DNA of 64,000 bases. It comes from Forficula auricularia. Taxonomy: Eukaryota; Arthropoda; Insecta; Dermaptera; Forficulidae. Location: the NCBI GenBank assembly GCA_024734495.1, contig JALMQS010000260.1, positions 124,001-188,000 on the forward strand. The letters run 5' to 3'. The notes under the pieces were generated by a model. The model saw nothing but the letters and a program-made list of their open reading frames with translations. It did not search any database and had not been told where the DNA came from. Positions 31,701 to 39,900 of this stretch are shown in pieces. Position 1 is the stretch's first letter. Every line of letters begins with the position of its first letter. Made by a program: the position numbers and the translations under genes.

Positions 31701-33452
31701 ATATAAATGAATTTAAAATTAAAAATAATATTAATATATTGATTTTAACTGATTCAAAAAATTATCGTCGATGTTCCAGGTACTTATTTATTATAACCTG
31801 AATATTCATAATTATCTCATTTTATTAGGAAATTAAATATATATTAAATACGAGCTTTTCGTGCGTGCCTTCGGCACGCCCTCGAAGCTAGACCCTCCGG
31901 GCTGGTGCCCTGGCGGGCGGCGCCTCGGTCCAAAAATTGTATTCCTCTTAAAAAACCACACTCCAAATGTATACCTGTAAACTCCCGAAAATACATAGTC
32001 TCTTAAAAGTTTCGCCTCATTTTCGTCCTGACACAGCTACAGAAATGAGGCTCTAGATATGAATCTGGAAGTATTATTTTTTCTATAATCTACAGCATTG
32101 TGATATTTTTTGTGTGGAAATAGATTTATTTAAATAAGTGGTATCGTGTGAGGAGGAGAATTATATTATATCATTTTTTTAAAATTTGGGATCGATAATC
32201 GATATAAGGCTCCAAATATTTAAAAGAGATCAGGTGTTGTTTGTATGACAGGCTGCTCCATCCAGTATTGCTATGAGAAACTCATATGGGTATGCGTGTC
32301 TTAAAAGTCGTTTAATTTTGTAAAAATCAAAAAATAAGAATAACAAAATTTAGATTTTTAAAAAAATTATAAAAAAGTGGCAAATTATTAAAAAATAAAC
32401 AAATAATATATAAAATATAAATCAAATAAGATGTGATTAATTTCTTCTTCTGTGCGCAAAGAAAAGCGAATTGAATATTTAATTTTTGTGTGGTGAGGGG
32501 GGGGGAGGAGGAATAATTATCAATATATTTAATGTTTCTTAATTTAAAATCAATTGGATTCTTTCATTTTGAAAATTGAGTCCAAATTACTATTATATTT
32601 CAAATTTGCCGCAAATATACCGATGGCGCTCTCTCTCTCTCTCGGCAGCATTACGTCAGCGTTGCGGCAAATTAATCTAGGCAAATATATATAGTACGAG
32701 CTTTTCGTGCGTGCTTTCGGCACGCCCTCGAAGCTCGGCCCTCCGGGCTGGTGCCCTGGCGGGCAGCGTCTCGGTCCAAAAATTTTATTCCTCTTAAAAA
32801 CCACACTCCAAATGTATACCGGTAAACTACCGAAAATACATCGTCTCTTAAAAGTTTCGCCTCTTTAACTTTTGAGTGGCGAGGGGGGGGGGGGGGAGGA
32901 ATAATGATCAATATATTTAATGTTTCTTAATTCAAAATGAATTGGAGTCTTTCATTTCAAAATTCGAGTCCAAATTAGAAATTAGAATTTCAAATTTGCC
33001 TGGTTAATGAAAATCGATTGGAGCCGCGCTGACAATTATATTTCAAATTTGCCTCGTTAATTAATATATATTTAATGTTTCTTAATTTAAAATCTATTGG
33101 TGTTTTTTCATTTTCATTCGAGTTCAAATGAATACAATATTATCTCGACACAAAGTCCAAATCAAAAATATCTAGTTTTAGTAAGAGAAATCAAGATAGA
33201 AATATTAATGTCGCAATGGAGTAATCGGTAGAGCCAATGACTATAGTTCAAGAGTTCGTCGGTTCGATTCTAGGCAAGATTTTTTTGTAGAGAAATTTCT
33301 CTAAGCGTTGTTACAAATTAATCTAGATGAATATTATATAGTATATATGTGGAAATCTGATTGATAAATAAAATATAATATTTAAATAGCATCGATTACT
33401 TACACCCTGCAGCCATTAATGATAATAAAAGGGCAAATTGCATTGGATACAT
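19710..33452 (-). CDS. Predicted small secreted protein, eight exons, 199 aa, family unknown
   Basis: Coding exons on the - strand: 33452-33404, 30510-30494, 30416-30251, 28901-28849, 28005-27849, 27281-27250, 22250-22182, 19766-19710. Every junction has GT and AG, and every phase matches, so joining them gives one open frame of 199 codons plus TGA. Residues 1-16 (MYPMQFALLLSLMAAG) look like a signal peptide or N-terminal anchor. The rest has three Cys (61, 80, 156) and NxS sequons at 51, 75 and 195. A charged helical stretch follows at 159-181 (AHQYQHEFQKLSQRIDLLAE). I recognise no domain. The gene is divergent from TAX1BP3, with 419 bases between start codons. Introns contain LINE, Gypsy, SINE and foldback copies. 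The structure is supported by phase consistency, not by transcripts; the first and last exons are the least certain. Confidence 0.6.
20254..20872 (+). mobile_element. Crypton-related element, copy B
   Basis: Left and right flanks match copy A at 8008-8755, which defines the element. Between them lies a fragment of a tyrosine-recombinase-like gene (20393-20578). It has no terminal inverted repeats, as expected for Cryptons. The 3' part ends in a hairpin around GTTTTGTTGCC / GGCAACAAAA. The element sits inside the loop of a foldback. Confidence 0.55.
20393..20578 (+). pseudogene. Tyrosine recombinase N-terminal fragment (Crypton-like)
   Basis: The frame reads MSRFGESSTGEIEKAINKN, then PQNTVNSTTSIWRQFTLFC. 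This S-R-F...E-I...N-T...W..F pattern is the N-terminal, DNA-binding part of Crypton-type tyrosine recombinases and their domesticated relatives. The frame ends after VEKKI because of an expanded A run (20562-20571). Skipping one base would continue it as YELVEETSTKL. The catalytic R-H-R-Y domain is not present, so it is a relic. The assignment is by pattern. Confidence 0.45.
21487..22130 (-). repeat. Composite SINE-like repeat, copy 3 (inverted)
   Basis: Reverse-complement copy of the 10880 and 32697 repeats, ending in the GC-rich head at 22060-22130. It lies in intron 7 of the secreted gene. Its tRNA-like part (21539-21609) is the best preserved: TGGTCTAGTGGTTAGAGC is a near-consensus A box and GGTTCGATTC a B box. 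21096-21486 is AT-rich without features. Confidence 0.8.
22182..22250 (-). CDS. Unknown secreted gene, exon 7
   Basis: 69 bases after acceptor ATTAATTTTGCAG, ending at donor GTAAATTTTT. Only one frame is open; it encodes AHQYQHEFQKLSQRIDLLAE then NKK, a charged helical stretch. Confidence 0.6.
22505..22735 (+). repeat. Dispersed repeat A, copy 3
   Basis: It shares ATTTTGACAAAATTAATAT, TTTTTCGACGTTC and CATGCACGATTACAA with 470-680. No gene is present. 22736-22947 is featureless. Confidence 0.55.
22948..23059 (-). repeat. Terminal direct repeat (3' LTR-like)
   Basis: 112 bases, almost identical to 24450-24561. The integrase frame runs into it. Confidence 0.65.
23047..23427 (-). pseudogene. 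Integrase N-terminal part, Ty3/Gypsy-like
   Basis: The frame shows an HHCC zinc finger: an H...GHIG pair (ITQYGHIGNNLMAEKI) and CNTCETC. The start of the integrase core follows: FEIMSIDTIGGFGG, where the D is the first acidic catalytic residue, then STKKYMHLLVDHFSRYAW, where the second region begins. The frame ends before the second catalytic D and the E. The family protein would be several times longer. A 5' continuation with HAQDVNRW can be read across 23427. Order and sequence fit Ty3/Gypsy. It is non-functional. Confidence 0.7.
23464..24425 (-). pseudogene. Gag-like polyprotein of the LTR element, two frames
   Basis: The first frame (24425-24159) starts MTQPKLHLHLMKMNERENIL. The second (24162-23464) carries the capsid-like part: VKFNGRQEATVWMESFEKKC, NEWYSANLMKLSASDWDGW and FNLPAEIQNKLEREK. 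This is the hydrophobic/aromatic pattern of arthropod retrotransposon capsids: a target chosen by number of residues per W, an 'LP.EI...L' helix and a C-terminal Lys-rich end. No zinc knuckle is visible. A frameshift near 24160 separates the two. Function would be particle assembly; this copy is broken. Confidence 0.55.
24450..24561 (-). repeat. Terminal direct repeat (5' LTR-like)
   Basis: 112 bases matching 22948-23059 with a few substitutions. Just outside, TGAAAAGATTATAAGA is mirrored by CTTCTTATAATCTTTTT just inside, a small inverted repeat. Confidence 0.65.
24562..25489. other. No convincing gene; stray splice-like signals
   Basis: AT-rich intronic sequence. On the - strand a T-rich acceptor and GTAAGCG donor frame LIEENNQLKKIY (about 25378-25338), but a stop precedes the donor in all frames. 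A frame EIKIKEEEKIPWNLISNEDL (about 25205-25145) also follows an AG. Neither fits the exon chain around it. Confidence 0.3.
25490..25830 (+). promoter_or_regulatory. Promoter-like GC-rich patch inside an intron
   Basis: A local GC-rich patch holds a CCCCGCCCCC GC box, GATGCGCGCGCATGAGC (palindromic, NRF-1-like) and ATTGG (inverse CCAAT). About 240 bases on, CACCATGG opens a short + strand frame MDGRLEKILQFVNVTTHQS (25759 on). No downstream exon was found. It may be an intronic promoter, a fragment of a mobile element, or chance. Confidence 0.25.
26261..26480 (+). repeat. Possible SINE or LINE-tail fragment
   Basis: GGAAGGCAACGGGAAAACACC near 26458-26478 and the GC content of 26330-26480 resemble 3' parts of arthropod SINE/LINE repeats. 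25831-26260 is AT-rich without features. Confidence 0.3.
26497..26888. repeat. Tandem duplication, about 197-base unit
   Basis: Two adjacent near-identical units (26497-26693 and 26694-26888), each starting AAAGGGAGAA and including CCCCCTTCCTGGCTTTTGG. The second unit includes the 3' end of the LINE relic, so the duplication copied a piece of that element. Confidence 0.8.
26776..27123 (-). pseudogene. LINE ORF2 C-terminus (post-RNase H region)
   Basis: The frame reads RKAITSISRMRSGHSSLKLH, then RIGVVESPLCRCELTSEGLN and HVLLECELNKKW. This is the classic C-terminal motif of R1/I/Jockey-type LINE proteins: a basic 'RLRTGH..L' helix followed by a C.C...H...C knuckle. It is 5' truncated; upstream sequence (27124-27230) shows no RNase H. 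It lies in intron 6 of the secreted gene. It is clearly a mobile-element relic rather than a host exon. Confidence 0.75.
27250..27281 (-). CDS. Unknown secreted gene, exon 6 (32 bases)
   Basis: The acceptor TTGTCTCAG and the perfect donor GTAAGTATC enclose 32 bases encoding (A)VYMIYHFCIK. Phase 1 in and phase 0 out, exactly what is needed to join exons 5 and 7. Confidence 0.6.
27426..27657. mobile_element. MITE, hAT-like ends
   Basis: Starts CAAGGGCGTAGCCAGAA and ends GCTGGCTACTGCCTTG, imperfect inverses. Flanking 8-mers ATATAGCT and ACATAAGT are only partly alike, so the target duplication is uncertain. Confidence 0.55.
27849..28005 (-). CDS. Unknown secreted gene, exon 5
   Basis: 157 bases, phase 0 in and phase 1 out. 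The acceptor is TAAATATTTCAG and the donor GTACTAATT. It encodes ENIRMLFSEFFTYLNEKSYI through an acidic stretch to VFIEEVMKKLNSYS. Confidence 0.7.
28104..28239. repeat. Perfect 136 bp palindrome (MITE family D)
   Basis: The 68-base arms meet without a spacer at GATC (centre 28171/28172) and appear exact. The arm is the TATTGAAGGAGACAATAAAA ... ATTTATTTATAACG half of family D. 28240-28848 is AT-rich and featureless. Confidence 0.9.
28849..28901 (-). CDS. Unknown secreted gene, exon 4
   Basis: 53 bases, phase 1 in and phase 0 out. The strong acceptor tract TTATTTTCTTTGGTCTTTAG precedes DPCGFSHQMIPLQDNIFD. The donor is GTTAGT. Confidence 0.65.
29235..29755 (+). mobile_element. LINE family 1, 3' fragment
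   Basis: The C-terminal frame (SGASKHSLATLAAIQNRAIK, LIGDQALTNSLDSLAHRKT) continues, with shifts, to the GGCCTTTAGGGGATGCACC tail and a short A-run. It is a 5' truncated insertion and dead. Confidence 0.75.
29765..30010 (+). pseudogene. LINE fragment of another family (RT thumb)
   Basis: Frames give LGATLNEKWDCDVEVKTRI and then WPNLLYGVDTWSLKVRTLTR, followed by IEGFEIY. These are the thumb-region motifs of an endonuclease/RT-type LINE, in two frames. It abuts the family-1 tail on its left. Confidence 0.6.
30251..30416 (-). CDS. Unknown secreted gene, exon 3
   Basis: 166 bases, phase 0 in and phase 1 out. The acceptor ends TTTGAATAG and the donor is GTAAGAATTA. It encodes FLDENIPVSIQIGLSSNYE and, after a sequon NRS, GGCIIFPFEEILKELKNK. 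Confidence 0.7.
30494..30510 (-). CDS. Unknown secreted gene, exon 2 (17-base microexon)
   Basis: The acceptor tract TTTTTTCTTTTCAG is followed by 17 bases encoding the end of Y plus YKIFK, then donor GTATGC. Two bases complete the codon begun by exon 1 (T + AT), giving Tyr. Confidence 0.55.
31160..31620 (+). mobile_element. LINE family 1, 3' fragment
   Basis: ALDAIQKRAVRLIDDSTLTD, SLDSLAHRRNVSALSLLYRY and CFARSTRFADSQHS are in one frame (31138-31437). The NSLPASIFPS end follows in another frame. It lies in intron 1 of the secreted gene, antisense to it. Confidence 0.75.
31630..31800 (+). repeat. Helitron-like 3' end fragment
   Basis: GTAAAAATATAAATTAAGTT, then TTAACTGATTCAAAAAATTA and TGTTCCAGGTACT match the right end of the element at 61242-61916, but the terminal hairpin is degraded (TTATCGTCGATGTTCC). 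Confidence 0.5.
31852..32690 (+). repeat. Composite SINE-like repeat, copy 4
   Basis: GC-rich head at 31852-31935, the same longer body as copy 1 (TCCTGACACAGCTACAGAAA, ATCGATAATCGATATAAGG). It ends AATTAATCTAGGC. Copy 5 follows directly, so the two stand in tandem within intron 1 of the secreted gene. Confidence 0.8.
32697..33340 (+). repeat. Composite SINE-like repeat, copy 5
   Basis: Near-identical to copy 2 over its length, with poly-G at 32883-32896 and a tRNA-like segment at 33209-33276. It ends about 60 bases from the first donor of the secreted gene. Confidence 0.8.
33404..33452 (-). CDS. Unknown secreted gene, exon 1
   Basis: ATG at 33452-33450 opens 16 codons of a hydrophobic N-terminus and one base of the next codon. 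The donor is GTAAGTAATC. The start is the first ATG after a long pyrimidine/purine tract. Confidence 0.55.
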
Positions 33453-33871
33453 TTTCTTTTTTCTTTTTTCTTTCTAATAAATATTCAATATTGATTGTAA
33501 AATGGAAACACGGCATGTAGGATTGTTGAAAATAGCGGGGACGTTGTGTTTTGACGTCATTTGAAAGTTGGTTGGGTGCGAGGCCAGCGCTACGAGCGGC
33601 CGAGCAAGCAACCAGACAGACCAGGCGCTTTCCTTCCTTGTTTTGTTTGCTAATCATTTGACACTTGGATTGGAGGTTGTAGCTTGACGTCGACGATCAT
33701 TGAGCAAAATCTCGAGGAGTGAGCTGAGCCAGGCCAGAACAGCGATTCCCTAACAAGACAATAAGTAGCCAGCTCCATTGGAACGCTCGTTCTATTTGGA
33801 TCCAGGAAAGATTCCCGATTTTTCTCTATATATCCGTGTTATTCAATTGGAAAAGAAAGATGTGTGCGAAA
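33453..33871. promoter_or_regulatory. Divergent promoter between the secreted gene and TAX1BP3
   Basis: 419 bases separate the two start codons. The middle (33520-33780) is GC-richer than its surroundings and holds a perfect CRE TGACGTCA (33552-33559), GACGTCGACG near 33690, GAGCGGCCGAGC and ATTGG/CCATTGG boxes. No TATA box is obvious. Both 5' UTRs must lie here. This is inference from position and composition; start sites are unknown. Confidence 0.55.
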
Positions 33872-33916
33872 ATGGCATTTCAACATCAGGCGGGGACGGC
33901 GATGGAATGTTTAAGT
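33872..33916 (+). CDS. TAX1BP3: TAX1BP3 exon 1
   Basis: Encodes MAFQHQAGTAMECLS. ATG follows GCGAAA. The donor is GTAAGATAAT. 15 codons, phase 0. Confidence 0.85.
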
Positions 33917-36900
33917 GTAAGATAATACATTCTATTTACTCTTTTTTCTTATCTCTATTTTATTTCAGTTTTTCTATCATTTAAAAATCAAGCCATCAAA
34001 AATAGGTGACTAATACTCACAAAAATGATGTCACAGAAATAATAACGGAATTGGATATGAGTATATTATAAAATAAAATATTTTGCTTTATTTAAAAGCA
34101 AGGTACATATTAATGAAAACCATAAATTCCTAATAAAATCTTATTATATTAAACGAGCAAAGTTTATATATATATATATATCCGGTCGGGTTCTCGAAAA
34201 CGGCTCTAACGATTTGGATGAAATTCACTGGTTAGGAGGGTTTTGTGTTCGACATTCGATCTGTCACGGTCTCATCTTCGGCTAATTTGTTTTTGATGGG
34301 TTTTTTGTTAATTGATACAATTATTCACAGGTGGTTGTCTCGAGAAAAATGTTTATTTACATTTTTATTCAATTTCCTTTTAACATATAATTGGTTTTTT
34401 AATTTTATATCCCACAATAAGATTATTACAATTATTATTATATATTAAAAATTGGGCAATTTAATTGATTAAAAATCGAGTTTTAAATTCCACAAATATT
34501 AATTTGACAATTTAATTGATGAACTCAAAAATTATTATTTAATTAAAAAAAATAATTATACCATATTTATTTATATACTTATATACACATAATCTGTGGG
34601 CCACTGAAGGCTAGAAATGCAAAACCGGGGGGAGGTACGGGGTTTCGGGAACGGAGTGGGGGTGTAGGTGTGGGGTGGAAGGGTGCAGGAGGTGGGGTGA
34701 AGTGATGGGGGTCCGGGGGAGAGGGGGGTATCGGGGATTAATACATAGCTATTAACTGAAACAAAAATTTACCGAGCATCGCTCGGTGGCCAGGTACTGA
34801 TTTATTATTACGGCAAACGGACATTTAGGAGGATCCTCCCTCCGTCATGGATTAATGGCTACTGCTAAAGGAGACAAGACTTCATTGACCCTTTTAAACG
34901 CTCAAGAAGGAGAGAACGATCCTCTAAATCAGGGGTTGGGCAACTTCTTTTATCATCGGGCCAATTTCAATTTTCATATCACGACGCGGGCCAGCACAGA
35001 ATGAATGGTTTAACAAAAATTCATTATTTAAAAAATAAGCAAGTTACTAACATGTTAAAAAATAAAAATAATAATTAATAATTTTAATTGATCACATAAA
35101 TTATTTGAAATATCAGCAGTACGTCTCACAAGAGTTCTTCGTGAGAAACTAATTTTTTCAAATGTCGTTTTTTTCTCAGGAATTAATAATTCAACATCAT
35201 CATCATCATCATCAATCAGCCCTTTTTCTTGTCCACTGCTGAACATAGGCCTCCTCCAAATGTCTCCAGTTTTCTCGATCTTTTGCAGCTTTTATCCAGT
35301 TTGTCGATATTCTTCTTATATCATCTGTCCATCGTGTGGGAGGTCTACCTCGGCTTCGCTTATCCTCTCTTGGTCTCCATTCAAGGAGTTTCTTTGTCCA
35401 TCTGCCATCCTCCATCCTAGCGATATGACCAGCCCATCTCCACTTTTGTTTTGCAATAAGGTCAAACCAAGCATTGATCTTTCCATTCGCCTTTGTGTTA
35501 CTCTCAGTTTTTCTGATGATATTTTTGTGAGAATTAAAGTCTCTGCTCCATAAGTCAAAATTGGCAAGACACACTGGTTGAAGGCTTTCCGCTTCAACGT
35601 TGTTGGGATATCTACCTTAAAAATGCCTTTCAATTTCCCATAGGCTGCCCATCCTAGAGTGATTCTTCTTAACATTTCGCAGGTCTGGTTATCTCGACCT
35701 ATTCTTATCTCATGGCCTAGGTAAACATATTTTTCCACCACTTCTATAACCTGATCCTCAATCTGGATTTCCTCGCTGAAGACCATATTTGTCATCATCT
35801 TTGTTTTTTGATAGTTTATCATCAATCCTATTTTTCGAGACACATTCTCGAGCTCTTGAACCATGTTTTTTGCGTTCCCTAAATTATCTGATATGATAAC
35901 AATATCATCCGCGAAGCCTCTCTCCATCGATAGTTACTCCTTTCTCTTGCCATGCCAACATTTTGAACCCATGCTCAAGTACAGTGGTGAACAGCTTTGG
36001 TGAAATAGTGTCGCCCTGCCTAACTCCTCTTTTGATGTTTATCTTATTTGTTGTTGAATGCAGATTTACGGTTGTTGTGGCATTTTCGTAGTTGTTCTTG
36101 ATAATGTTACAATAACGATGATCGATTCTACATTCTTGTAGTGCTGTGAGAATAGATGGTAACTCCACAGTATCAAATGCCTTTTTAAAATCCACAAACA
36201 CAAGTGCCAAGGGACGATTTCAATAATAATTCAACAATATCCAACAAACATTCCTTAAAAAATTCTCCTCCAGAAAATGGTTTGCATTGTTTCGCAACTT
36301 TATGTGCAATAATGTAAACTGTATTAACTAGTTATTGTCAAAGATTTATCTCTCTTTGACAGGCTTATGAAAGTATTTTGTTGTTTACTTAAATCACTTG
36401 TTAATTTTTCTGTTTCAAATTTCTCTCTTGAAAATAGCTTGTATTGACTGAAATGTTTTGTTAAAAAATTCCTTTTTAAATTATATTGTTTAAAAATTGC
36501 AATAGTTTCCTTACAGACCAAACATATGGTTTTATCTTGTATATTTGCAACTAAATATTTGAAGGTCGAAATATCATTAAAAATACGGCCTTCGTGATCA
36601 ATTTTTCTCATTTTAATTGATTCATTTTAAGGGCTGTAAAAAAAATTAAAATTATATTAATTACAGAAAGGCTAAACAAATTTACTTGCTTCCACGCATT
36701 TTAACACGTCAAACCTCTGCGAAAGATAAATATAAACAATATTTTCATTTATTCTGCGGGCCGGATTAAGCCCACGGGCCGACAGTTGCCCACTCCTGCT
36801 GTAAATCGTCGGATTTTTTAAGAGGATGAAAATATCCTTCTAATAAACAATTTTATTCCGAATTTCTGCTTTTCATTATCCTTGAGCTGTCTTTGCATCT

Positions 36901-39900
36901 ACCACTCCATCTTCAATAGAAAATACCCCTATTTATTATATATTAATATTTGTAATAAACTATTAGTGGGTTTAATTAAAAAAATAAATAAATAAAAGGA
37001 AATTGAAAAAACAACTAATTAAACATTCTTATTGACACACCCACCTATGATTAATTAATAACATTTAGGGAAAGCGATGTTGGTTTATAGTGAAACATAT
37101 TAAACACAGGAGTTTTTAAATGGTTTATAGTGGTGTTTCACAAATAAAATAAAAATTAAAAAATTTACTTAATTATATTTTTGGAATTTTATTGAATACT
37201 CTATATATAAATTTAAAGTTTTTGTGCCGAGGGTAGCAGAATTTTTAGGAATTCCTGTGAATCAATTGTAATAGACTGATGAAGAGGGCAAAGCCTCGTT
37301 ATAAATAAAATTTATAATTCCAGCAGAAGACACACTCTTTTATTGTCTCCTTCAACTCTATATATATTTCGGGTTTTTAGCCCATCATCAGGAGTTGTAT
37401 TTACAAAAGACTTTTGTATTGTATTTACAAACCTACCAAGTATTATCCAATAATTTAAAAAATGTTTCACCAAGTACCAATACCAAATTCCTTAAAAACT
37501 AAAAAACAAAAGTCTTTTGTAAATCAACTCCTGATGATGGGCTAAAAATCCGAAATATATATAGAGTATTCAATAAAACTCCAAAAATATAATTGAGTAA
37601 ATTTTTTAATTTTTATTTTATATGTGAAACACTACTATTATAACCCCTTTGAAAACTGTGTGATTAATTACTTTAATTAAAAAAAACAAACTATGACATT
37701 AAATGTATAGATGTACATTTAATGTCTTTTAGTATATAGAAATTCCCTGAGGGAAAATTCGTGAGGTAGAGTTGGTGATCCTCAATATCATTATCTTTTC
37801 TTTAAATATTGAGGATCACCAACTACATTGTCGTCTCATAAAACCTCACAAATTTTCCCCTCAGGAAATTTCTATAATAATATATCACATTAAAGATACT
37901 CAAAGTTAAGACCCGGGCAGATCAATTACTCAATCCAAAAACTTTCTAATCTGTGATTTTTATCGAAATCGTTAGAACTGTTTTAGAGATACCGATTCTA
38001 TATAAATATACAAGAATTGCTCATTTAATATAATAAGATATATATAACTAATTTTTAATTTGAAAATATAGTATATCAGTTAAGATTAGTGGTTAAAAGA
38101 AGAAAAAAAGGTAAATTTATTGTGATTAGTTTGTGAAGTATTGGAAAAATGATTGAATGTGCATGTCTTAGGGCCAGTTGTATGTCGGTTTGTAAGTCTT
38201 TGTAAAAGTTGACAATGGGTAAAACCTTAGAATTCATATTGTGCCCGGCGGGATGGCCAATCAGATGACACGCACTTTCATCTGATTGGCCAGGTGAATT
38301 CTAAGGTTTTACCCTTTGTCAACTTTTACAAAGACTTTACCACCCGACATACAACTGTCCCTTATTAATGCCAATGCTCTGTACCCTCAAAGGGTTTAGC
38401 CTTTTCGTTTCTAGTTATGATCAAGGGTCGTATTTCATTTAAGTCTCGCTTATCATCCGGATAAGATATTAAAATATCTTTTAAACTATCTCAAGCCAAC
38501 AAGGCAGGTTTTAATGAGTCGACGTCAAATCACAAAGTTCAATTCTCAATTACTGCAGACTAAAATTGTTTCCTGTTGTCCGCACTGAGGCTAATAACAT
38601 TGTCGGTCGTCCTGGCTCACTCCGCACAAAAGCCAAGCTAATTCGATATTGTTTTTTTTCTTTTTACTTTCATGAATAATAAAATTAAAAATTTTATACG
38701 AGAAAGTAGTATAATCCGTACTTATATTAACGCCACCGCAGCTACAGATTTGGCGGTTTTTAAATTTCGCCAATCTACACCTAAAATTTTTGAGATAAAT
38801 CAGTTCCCCTCTGTCAAAAAACAACTTGAATGGGTTCGGTTTATGATCTTGGTTCGATTAGATCAGTGGTTCCCAACCTGGGGGCGATCGCCCAAAAGTG
38901 GGCGATTTGGGTAATCAGGGGGGCGATGAGTATTCAAAAAATTAAAAATTAAAATATTATAGTACTGTACAGTAGAAATTGCAGGGTAAAATAAAACAAT
39001 AACAAAGTTTTCAAACTTTCATTTATTTTTTCAAATTTTAACTGTCAACTTTCTTAATTTTTCCAGATTCCAATTTAAAAATTAAAACATGTACTCCTGT
39101 TTTTTTAAATGTATGTGAATGATCTTAGTTAATTATTTCACTTCTTTGTTCTTAAAAAAAAAAATCTGTAAAAAATGTACATTTTAATTGTTTTTCTATT
39201 TTATTTAAGATTGATCGGATAAAACTCCTTTGATTGTTTTTATATACGGTAATAAAATTGTTTAAAATAATAAAACTGCTTTATTATTTACACTTTACTT
39301 CAAATTAAAATTAGCCATACAATGAAAATGAAAAGGGGGGGATAGGTATTAGTAAACCTCCAGAAAGGGGCGATGGGCCACAAAAGGTTGGGAACCACTG
39401 GATTAGATAAAAAAATGCGGGTACATTAACGCCACCGCAAGATTTGTTTGGGAACGCATTTTTTATCTAATCAAACCGAGATCATAAACCGGAACCTATT
39501 CAAGTTGTTTTTTGACAGAGGGGAACTGATTTATTCTATTTTATGATGATTTATCTCAAAAATTTTCGGTGTAGATTGGCGAAATTTAAAAACCGCCAAA
39601 TCTGTAACTGCGGTGGCGTTAATACGTAAGTAACGTATAATCACTTTGGTTTATTTTCAAAATAAAATTCAAACTATTTGCTACCCACGCGAACAATATA
39701 CAAAAAAAAAAAAATGTTCAAATTGAACTAGGTACTGCAGTAAGTCTACAATTAAGAACCAAATTTTCAAATTTTTCTCCCTATTGACGCTTCAGAAGGG
39801 TTAACATGCACGAATGGATGGATCCCTCTAAATGGCTTAATATCTCAAAAACTAGAAATTCCAGAAACTTTGAAATAGTCTTAAAATAATTTTATATATG

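Larger units (their letters stand above)
34930..36798 (-). mobile_element. hAT element, split by a LINE
   Basis: The ends are CAGGGGTTGGGCAAC and, inverted, GTTGCCCACTCCTG. The 8-base duplications CTCTAAAT (34922-34929) and CTGTAAAT (36799-36806) differ at one base. The - strand carries the N-terminal part of a hAT transposase. A LINE (35196-36223) has inserted into that gene. Confidence 0.85.
37135..37625. mobile_element. Penelope-type terminal repeats arranged as a foldback
   Basis: The arms are 37135-37206 plus 37352-37430, mirrored at 37500-37625. Each arm carries a hammerhead-like motif. A family D MITE (about 37206-37352) interrupts the left arm. The middle has GTTTCACCAAGTACCAATACC. 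No coding part is present. The motif set matches the 53.5 kb copy, which retains a bit of coding sequence. Confidence 0.6.

Noticed and set aside
32550..32911. Two overlapping - strand frames, with a twin at 21913-22164
   Set aside because: They translate the composite repeat (GC head and poly-G tract) and recur with each copy.
33400..33657. 85-codon - strand frame ending over exon 1 of the secreted gene
   Set aside because: It reads a different frame through the promoter; the exon 1 frame starting at 33452 fits the downstream exons.
38591..38914. Opposed frames of 77 and 80 codons
   Set aside because: They are the arm of a foldback element, and the second runs into the hAT end.
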